From: Pontederia crassipes
Taxonomy: Eukaryota > Streptophyta > Magnoliopsida > Commelinales > Pontederiaceae
Assembly: GCA_030549335.1 (NCBI GenBank)
Contig: CM060190.1
Coordinates: forward strand, 48,932,999 to 48,996,998
Reading direction: 5' to 3'
DNA length: 64,000 bases
The first letter of the stretch is position 1, and every line of letters starts with the position of its first letter. A program made the translations under genes and the position numbers. Below, piece by piece: positions 56,215-64,000 of this stretch. A model generated the notes under the pieces. That model had not been told where the DNA came from. It ran no database searches and was given only the letters and a program-made list of their open reading frames with translations.

Positions 56215-57450
56215 TTTTCTCAATTTTTTTTATTCGTATCAATTTTTTTTGTTCAAACCAATTTTGTATATAACGTCGGACCGGATTACAATGACCTTCA
56301 ATGGGTGGTCATTTTGTGGTGATCAAATTTGTTGAAACTGTAACACTATTCTAGTTGCGTAGTATATTGTCCGCTTCGGTTCTCGTTCGCATGATTTTAT
56401 CAAAACATCTCTTATGACTTCTGCATATGAGACTAATCCAAGACATGAGCATATCTTGTATTAGTCCCACATGCAGAAGTTACGGGAGAGATGTTGGATA
56501 TATATGGGAGCATGATCTTGACTTGGTAGGATGCACTTTGGTAAAATTGTGTCATACGCAAGTGCAAGAGTGTCACATATGGTATCAAATCCATTTCACG
56601 TGGACATATGTGCATGGTGGAATACGATCACTAATCGAGTGCGGGAAAGATGTTGGGTATATATGGGAGCATAATTTTGACTTGGTAGGATACGTTTTGG
56701 TAAAATTACGTGGACAAGGCTCAAAGCGAATAATATCCTACGCAAGTACAAGAGTGTCACATTTGATATCAGATTCACTTTACGTGAACATCTGTACATG
56801 GTGGGGTGTGATCACTCAATGAGGATGTTGAGTCCTCTAATGAGGGAAGGGTGTATGAGGCATGCTTTGAATTAGTTCCACATGCATAGGGCACGAGAGA
56901 AATGTTTGACATATATGAGAACATATCCTTGCGTATTACACGTTGATGATGAATGTTACATAAATATTGATCAAATTTGTTGAAACTGTAACACTCTTAT
57001 AGTTGCGTAGGATATTGTTCGCTTCAGATTTTGCCCGCATGATTTTACCAAAACATCTCTCTCGTGTCTTCTGCATATGAGACTAATCCAAGATATGAGC
57101 ATGTATTGGATTAGTCCCACATGCAAAAGTCACGAGAGAAATATTGGGTATATATAAGAGCATAATCTTGACTTGGTAGGACGCGTTATAGTAAAATTAT
57201 GTCGACGAGGCCCAAAGCATAATATCTTATGCAAGTATAAAAGTGTCACATATGATATCAGATCCACTTCACGTGGACGGAGTGCGATCACTCAACGAGA
57301 ATATTTAGTTCCCTAATGAGGGAAGGGTAGATGAAGCATGCTTTGAATTAATTCCACATAATGAGAACATATCCTTGTTGCATATCACGTGTTGATCAGT
57401 AAAGTTACATAAACACTTCCACACATCCTATATATTTATTCTTTCATTTA
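56215..57450. repeat. Unclassified repeat in about three diverged units
   Basis: Shared landmarks recur at 56325-56620, 56640-56960 and 56970-57380. They include GTTGAAACTGTAACACT, CATATGAGACTAATCCAAGA, GTCCCACATGCA, TCTTGACTTGGTAGGA and AGTGTCACAT. No coding domain is recognised. The block is inserted in the flank of copy C relative to the copy A flank. Confidence 0.7.
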
Positions 57451-59492
57451 AATTTAACTTTTCTTCTTATAGTTAGGTCCATGTGATTTCTTAGCATTTA
57501 TCACCAATGCAGCTTGAGTTCACAATTTACCAAAGTTCATGAATATAAAGGCTCCATCTTACTTCTGTCCCAAGATTAATATATCGAGCAAATTTTACAT
57601 ATGAAATACATAAATAAGAAAGAAACTATATAAAAAAAGGTTGAGTTGCAACTTCATCCTTAATTTTCACATTTATATTTCTTAACTCCAACAAAGTAGT
57701 TAGCAATCCAATACTATCTTTCAAAATTCAAAGAGACATTATCTTCTTCCAACAATCAAAACTTTGCAAGGGATGAAAGTCATTGTTTCAATAGCAACTT
57801 CGTCATGTAATTTTTTATGAATTTTCATATTATATAATTAGGTACTACAATCTTTAAAAGAATTCTTAAATGATTTTTTTTAGAAATTAAAAGCAACAAA
57901 CGTGTTAAATTACTTTGATAAAAAGATATATTGACTTGATATGAATAACCAGCTTACATCATTTAAAGAATATACATAGGAAAATTAAAAATATGATGGT
58001 GTAATTATATTAATACTTCTAAATATATGTGTCGGCATCATTTTTATCATTATAATTTATTTATAAAATATAGTTGTAAAAATAACTAAATTTGAAACTT
58101 TTGTGAGGGACATGTGACACATACTACCTCCTTGCCTTTGTTTTCTTTTAGACAAAATATATTTCTAATTTAATTCAGAAAAACTTCTAGATCTACTCAA
58201 GTTTAGTCATTCTTTTTCCCAAAAATTAATTAGTATATGATCAATGTATTATGATCTTTATAAATAAGTGAAATTATTTTTTTAATAATTAAAAGTGATA
58301 AATGAGTGAGCCTACTTTGAAAAAAATGTTAACCCAATATAAAAAAAATTGCATCATTCAAATCATATTGGAAGGAAATATTCTTTTATGGTTATGTTTG
58401 ACATTATTAGTAGTTTGATAAGCGAATAACGATTTAATCAGAATAGCGGATGATGATTAGCGGTTAGATATTCTAACAAATAAGTGTTTGATAAATTTAA
58501 TGGTAGAATTAGATGATAAATATAAAATGACATAATATGACATATGATAAATTATTTAATTCAAGCATTATACAAATTCTATTATAATGTAATAAATAAT
58601 TTATTTATATCTCAATAAAATAAAATAAAATAAAATCTCACAATTATTTTTTTGTTAAAATATATAGAAATTTATATTGCCAATAATTTTTATTCAGTGC
58701 ACACATGATATAAAAATATTAATTAATTAATTAATTTTTTATTTATTATTAACATATAAATAATTTGTAATTAATTAAGAATAAATATAAAAATAAATAT
58801 AGTTAAATGATGATAAAATAAAAATGAGAAAATAATAAGATAATAAGGAAATAATGTATTTGAATAAGGGTAGAATTGAAAAAAAAATTATAAATCGTTA
58901 ACTTCTAATCGTTAAACATTAGTGGAAGTAATTTTTTAATATTTTCATATGAAACACTAAACACTATTTATTTTTATCATTTATCAAATAAAAATATTAG
59001 CGTTTGAACCGTTAAACATTATTTGAAATGCTAATTTTAATATTGTCAAATATAATTTTTATTTATGCTTGGAGGCAAACCAAGGGAAAAAAGTGAGGGG
59101 CAAAGTCTCAACTCTCAAGCAACCTTCAACCTATTTTTCCCATCATAATATTGTACCAATTTAAGGGGGTCAATTTTTAACTTTTAATCTTAATGGGCCC
59201 TTCTTTGCTTTTGCTTATAAATATTATTATCTTATGTAAAAGAAATTAATGTGTTTATTTCTCTAATATAAAAGAGATTAATATGTTTATTCCTACTTCG
59301 AAACAAATTAGTTTTATAATATAATCTTCTATTACTTTTAGATTTATAAATATAGTTATTATTACCTTATATAAATATTTCTCAATTATAAGATAAAGCT
59401 CCGGTTCCGGTTCGGAGTAGAAACTCCGGCTTCGGCCAGGAGTGGGGACGAAAGAGCAAGACTAACTCCTCCTCCTCCTCTGACCCACTCCC
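57451..59492. other. Flank of copy C and upstream flank of copy B
   Basis: 57570-57960 matches 38230-38620 near copy A. From about 58080 it matches the upstream flank of copy A. 58440-59040 is AT-rich filler. No gene. Confidence 0.6.
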
Positions 59493-59500
59493 TATAAATA
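59493..59500 (+). promoter_or_regulatory. TATA box of kinase copy B
   Basis: TATAAATA about 130 bases before the start codon, matching copy A. A leader with (CTC)n runs follows. Confidence 0.75.
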
Positions 59501-59629
59501 AACCGCCTTCCAAAATCTAATTCTATTTTGCAACTCTACAACAAAACAGTCCCCTGTCTTCTCTCCAGCATCTCTCTCCCCCTCTGCCTGCACTGCACTG
59601 CACCGCACCATCCCCCCGTTCCATCCACC

Positions 59630-60769
59630 ATGAGCACCATACTGCGCCACGATCTCCACCACGATGACGAAGAAGACGTCAGCGATGTTACCTTCCATAC
59701 CGCCCGCTCCAGTAGCTTCAGCATCGACGACGTCGACGACGCCGTTTCCTCCCGAAAGATCAGTACTAGTACCTACAGCGACGACAGCGGCATGGAAGTG
59801 ATCGTGTGGAGCTCCCGGAACCAACAGGAAGGCGCCGGTCTCCTGATGCAGCACTACCTCCGTCGTAAGATGCTAAGGATGCTGCGCCAGGGCAAGAACG
59901 GCGACACCTACCTGGCGGAACTGAACGATAAGAAGAAGGTCCGGACCCTATACGCCATCAAGACGATGCACAAGGGCATGTTGATGCTCTGCCGGATGTC
60001 CCGGGCGTTGATCGAGACGGAGAGGAACGTGCTCAACTCCCTCCACCACCCCTTTCTTCCATCCGTTCACGCCGACATCGAATCCGAGGACTACTTGTTC
60101 TTGGTGATGGACTTCTGCCCCGGCGGTGACCTGCGAGCCCTGTTGCGGTGTGGGCCTCTCAGAGAAGAGGCCGCCAGGTTTTACGCGGTGGAAGTGCTGC
60201 TTGCCCTGGAGTACCTACACATGTGCGGCATCGTCCACAGAGACCTCAGGCCGGAGAACGTCTTGATCAAGACGGACGGGCACATCATGCTCTCGGGTTT
60301 CGATCATGCTCGCTTCTTCAGGCAGCAGCAGCGTGACACGGAAGAACGCCGGCGCGAGAGCCAGGAAGGACGAATTCGAGACGTCCGCATCCCTCCGGAG
60401 GTGTTCAAGGGCCAAGAGCACGACAACGTCGCTGACTTGTACTCGTTCGGGGTATCCTTGTACGAGCTTCTGTTCGGAACGCCGCCGCCGCTGCACGACG
60501 TCGACCGGCCGACGACGTGTACGTGCATGGGGCTGGGAAGGCAACAGCTCAAATTTCCGCAAACGCCCGCCGTGAGCTCTGCAGCCCGGGATTTGCTGAG
60601 GCGCCTACTGGTCAAAGATCCGGAACGGAGGCTCGGCCAGAAACGCGGCACCGGCGACGTGAAGCGGCACGCCTTCTTCCGGGGGATAAAATTCGCGTAT
60701 CTGCAGAGGATCGCTGATGGCTGCCTGAAGCCTCCTCGACTCCCCAACAAGTTTTACAAACGGAAATAA
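59630..60769 (+). CDS. AGC VIII-like protein kinase homologue, copy B (probable pseudokinase)
   Basis: Intronless, 379 residues, first ATG in frame. Best-preserved copy. Residues 1-60 are acidic and Ser-rich (FHTARSSSFSIDD, ISTSTYSDDSG). The kinase-like domain starts near 83. Lys111 in YAIK, Glu131 in TERNVL, HRD at 203-205 and Asn210 in RPEN are present, although the catalytic-loop Lys is Arg207. Gly223 replaces the metal-binding Asp (LSGFD). The span from GFD to IPPE (about 225-257) is charged linker without the usual activation segment and without the long AGC VIII insertion. The C-terminal lobe has LYSFGVSLYELLFGTPPP and DLLRRLLVKDPERRLG. It ends PNKFYKRK, with no FxxF hydrophobic motif. 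Very close to copy A, hence a recent duplication. Confidence 0.9.
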   Translation: MSTILRHDLHHDDEEDVSDVTFHTARSSSFSIDDVDDAVSSRKISTSTYSDDSGMEVIVWSSRNQQEGAGLLMQHYLRRKMLRMLRQGKNGDTYLAELNDKKKVRTLYAIKTMHKGMLMLCRMSRALIETERNVLNSLHHPFLPSVHADIESEDYLFLVMDFCPGGDLRALLRCGPLREEAARFYAVEVLLALEYLHMCGIVHRDLRPENVLIKTDGHIMLSGFDHARFFRQQQRDTEERRRESQEGRIRDVRIPPEVFKGQEHDNVADLYSFGVSLYELLFGTPPPLHDVDRPTTCTCMGLGRQQLKFPQTPAVSSAARDLLRRLLVKDPERRLGQKRGTGDVKRHAFFRGIKFAYLQRIADGCLKPPRLPNKFYKRK

Positions 60770-62346
60770 ATAAATGAATAAGTTTCGAGTTAAGCGCAGG
60801 AGCTTGCACCTCTGAGTAAAAACTATGTATATATAGTGATTGATGGTGCATGGTGCATGGTAGATGATGACGATGACGACGATGATGATGATGTATAATG
60901 TATTAAAGTGCAACTTTCAGTCATTTACTCCAATGTCATGTGATGTGATCTTCATTGCGCATATATATGTTTTGACATCGATTTTTATGTATCTCAATTC
61001 TCAAGCATGATTTTCGTATATCTTCTTCGAATACCTTAACAACTCAAATTTATCCTCCCATTTTAATTATTTTCCGAAAAAAAAAACTATTCTAGAACTA
61101 TTATGAAGTTACCATGCGCCAATGTAGACTATCACATGCCGTATTATTTTTGGATATTAAAAAGATTAACTTATCACATATTAAATAAAATTGTTCAAAA
61201 TGAGCCTCAGTCGTACTTAATTATGTTTTATGTGAAGCTTTGTAGATATTATTCTCTCGAATACCGATTCTAAAGTTATAAATACTAAAATGATTTTCTT
61301 CCAAACAATTTTGTGAACCTGGTAATGAATTCAAATTAATATTCAACTGCAAATTTCACATAATCAAAATGATATAAACAAATTTAATAATTTTTCATGA
61401 AAAAGACTTGATTTATCCATAGCAGAGAAGGAAGAGAACCAACGATACCAGAGAAGAGGACTTGACCTCCCGTTTTTTCCTCCTTTGCAAGCCACGAGAA
61501 CGAAGATGACTTGGCGTCTTTTTTTTTTACCACTGCATGTCATAATAGGAAAGTTTTACCATTACAAACAAAGCTTTTAATATGAACTATTAATTTAAAA
61601 TCTGCGAGCGATCCCTTGCACCCGATGGATCACCTCCTCTTCTTCGATTGCTGCCACCGTCGAGCTCATATCACGCCGTCGTCGTTCTCTGACCTCCTCT
61701 CCTCGGAGCGCCGGCAAGGCACCTGCAAGTGCTCCCTAATCTCTTCATTTAATCTAGACTGTTAACTAAATCCAATGATGAAGATTTAGACGTTACACAG
61801 AATTTCACACGAGTCATACAGATTTTCACATAAGGAGTGTTATATTCATGTCATCCGGCCTTTTCATGTTTCATCCTATATTGAAATTTAACTCTCATTT
61901 ACATCAAACTTTTAGCTGTCATACAACAGGAGTGTGTTGTGTAGTGTCATCAGTCTTCACCATGTTCAAGTCCTTCCACAAAAATATTTGATATTTGAAT
62001 TCCTCAGGCAGAATAAATCACTCCACTGACAAGTGCAAACCGACGGATATTGAAATTGTTGACCTCTGAGATTTCAGAAGCTCCTTTTAAGGATAAAAAA
62101 ACAATATGAAATGAAGAGAATTTCCTTCTTCCTCACTTTATTTTCCTTGAAACGAGACGGATCATTATAAAAACAAGAATGAGATTGCCATTAAGCAGGC
62201 ACATCTTGCGATAAAACAATTTCAATTATTCGTGAAAGCTGTACATCTCCAGCAATTGGACATGGGATGGCAATTTACAGGTAAGCTTCGATCTCACAGG
62301 GTTAGGAAAAAGAAGAATCATGCCCAATGCTTATAGCGGGATGCGA
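60770..62346. other. Spacer with possible short coding fragment
   Basis: AT-rich. 61625-61740 is GC-rich and reads MDHLLFFDCCHRRAHI and then SDLLSSERRQGTCKCS before ending. It may be a first-exon fragment or chance; not called as a gene. 61780-62340 should include the 3' UTR of the CCCH gene. Confidence 0.45.
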
Positions 62347-64000
62347 TCATTCCGACTCGATGTTCTCTTCTCCGGAAGCAATTTGGCGAGATTCAGACAG
62401 AGAGAGTCGTCTAGCCTTCCCCGTGACAACTTCTAGAGGAGCTTCTGATAATGTCAGTGCTGGAGGCCCTGATGAGGATCCCAGAAGACGTCGTGCGACC
62501 GGAACATCCGTTGAAGAGGACGATGAGACACTATATGCATATACACCCATGGGTGCAGCCATGGGATGGTTAAATTTGCAATTTGGGCCAAACTTGCAGA
62601 TGCCATATCTTGAATAAAAGATGCACACGGGCTCACCCTGCCAGAACACATAAAAGTTAACAAACTTAGAAAAAGTCATGACAAATCCCAGGCAATAAGA
62701 TGATCCTGAATAAGAAATGCAGATGACAACCACTCCAACTACAATTATGCTTTTGAAAGCTGAAAAGTGAAAGCTTTTATCAAAGATGCAGAAATGAAAC
62801 TCAAGCATATCATCATGATGTCGCGTGAGCTTAGTGGTTCAACAAAGTGCCGATACTTCTAGATATAATATACAAAATAACTGCCTCGCTTTACTAAGGG
62901 GCTGGAATCACCTTTTCTTATTAAAATAAAAAGAAGAATCTCCTAGGAAAATGTAAAAGAATAAATGTAGTACATCTGCGGTCTCCTAGGTAATGAAGTA
63001 ACAATAGAGGATAGGCATAAGTATACAAAATTCTTAATCAAATAACAAGTCTGAAGCTGAAAGTAAATCTTACAGGGCGCAGAGGGAGGCCTAATGGACT
63101 CAACAAGCAGTTGGGTGCAGGGACTAGCCTTTCCCTAGGATGGTGAAATTTGCAGACGGCACCAAATTTACAATCTCCAGTTTTCATATAAAACTGACAT
63201 TCAGGTTCACCAGGTCTTTCCGGGAAAACATTATCTTGCTGTATTGTGTACTGTCCAGCAGGAAATGTATTGGATCGATATGAAGAAATTGCACCTTGAA
63301 CTCCTACACTTGTCTCACTCTGGTGATAAGTTTTATAATAATTAGTGCCTGGAATTTGTGGCTGGTTCTCAGAAGTTGAAACAGAGTCCAACTGCCCCTG
63401 GATATATGCATACCATAACAGTAACACCAGCATATAGAAATGTGAAACTACAAATTAGCCACTTTCAAGAGGAAAAGGTTCTATTCCTTTGCATTTTATT
63501 TTCCAAGTATATCCATCTCTCTCAGTTTCTGATAACCATTTTTTCAATTAACAAATTCAAGAGGAAAATGGCTTTTGGAAACATTAGTCTCAAATTGAGT
63601 TGGAAGAAGGAAAAATTCCAATTAAATAGCATTCTCTTAAAACAGGTACTTAATATCGTAGTCTAGAAGTGACAGGAATGAGACATTGTAAAATGTGATA
63701 TTCAAAATTCTTTGAAGATAGATGTCAATAGATTGATGCGAGGTAAGCACATGTTGATAATCTTTTTTCAAGAAGTATTGCATTCACAATACAAGGTGCT
63801 TGTCATGTTTCCATTATTATCTAAGTTATGGCCATTCTAAAGATGCAAATATTAAAAATGACAAAATTGAACTTACTGGAAATGAGTTCCAGCTGGGAAC
63901 TTGAACTAGACCTTGGGGAAGAATTAATTGAGCATAACTTGAAGGAGCTCGCCACCGGGGACTGGCAACGAAAGAAGCTCTTGATAGTGGCCAACTCGGC
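62347..64000 (-). CDS. CCCH zinc-finger protein (ZFN/HUA1-like), 3' exons
   Basis: Minus strand, in coding order: 63877-64000 (continues past the window), 63074-63397 and 62347-62637 with the stop. Phases match with GT/AG sites. Two C-x8-C-x5-C-x3-H fingers are visible: [20 protein letters not shown] in the middle exon and [20 protein letters not shown] in the last. Spacing and context (LPLRP|GEPVC, linker [12 protein letters not shown]) match plant proteins with five such fingers that bind RNA or DNA, such as ZFN1 and HUA1 relatives. The remaining fingers would lie outside the window. The tail is Ser-rich and ends EENIESE. No damage is seen. Confidence 0.92.

Noticed and set aside
56427-56822. 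131-codon frame with internal repetition
   Set aside because: It follows the repeated units of the unclassified element. The repetition reflects the DNA repeat, not a protein domain.
61625-61770. Short frame MDHLLFFDCCHRR...
   Set aside because: Possible gene fragment, but too short and unmatched to support a call.
1-64000. CRISPR arrays, bacterial operons, organelle DNA inserts, tRNA or rRNA genes
   Set aside because: None seen. Introns, TATA boxes, snRNA promoter and transposon types are those of a plant nuclear genome. Regular repeats are explained by microsatellites, minisatellites and transposon modules.

Overview
This is plant nuclear DNA: short spliced exons, GT-AG introns, AT-rich spacers, microsatellites and dense nested transposons. 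The best protein matches (FatA thioesterase, RIN4-like, BAP31-like, sucrose-phosphate synthase, AGC VIII-like kinase, CCCH zinc finger) have a monocot look. I suspect a commelinid or Zingiberales-type monocot, but the sequence alone does not fix this.

Layout. 400-1454: 3' half of an oleoyl-ACP thioesterase (FatA) gene, followed by an RTE LINE end, a Copia remnant (2090-3745) and a relic of a RIN4 intron (3765-4060). 4946-7364: a second, complete FatA copy whose first splice donor is GA instead of GT. 8281-14001 (minus): a four-exon RIN4-like immune-regulator gene, tail to tail with FatA, with a 3-kb non-autonomous Ty3/gypsy element (9013-11991) in its last intron. 16830-18542: a Pack-MULE with long inverted repeats and a 10-bp target duplication, carrying two arogenate dehydratase fragments. 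A LINE end sits inside its left inverted repeat. 21312-24442: BAP31-like ER protein. 25982-30661: complete 12-exon sucrose-phosphate synthase. 31193-31390: U2 snRNA with snRNA-type promoter elements.

33.1-34.3 kb holds a degenerate gypsy integrase. From 35 to 61 kb there is a tandem triplication of an intronless AGC VIII-like kinase gene. Copies A (36344-37510) and B (59630-60769) are open. Copy C (40280-55584) is destroyed by a 6.2-kb chromovirus in its coding region, a Copia-like solo LTR near its 3' end, and a 7.65-kb CACTA element inside that solo LTR. All copies have Gly in place of the metal-binding Asp of subdomain VII and lack the usual activation segment, so the family looks like a lineage of pseudokinases. 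62347-64000 (minus) is the 3' part of a CCCH zinc-finger gene that runs off the window.

The host genes do not form a pathway, although SPS (sucrose synthesis) and FatA (fatty-acid export from plastids) are both central carbon-export enzymes. The main interest is evolutionary: two local duplications (FatA-RIN4 and the kinase block) supply paralogous empty sites, so several insertions can be ordered in time. Exon boundaries were set by homology of the translated pieces and by splice-site inspection. No alignment or database search was run.
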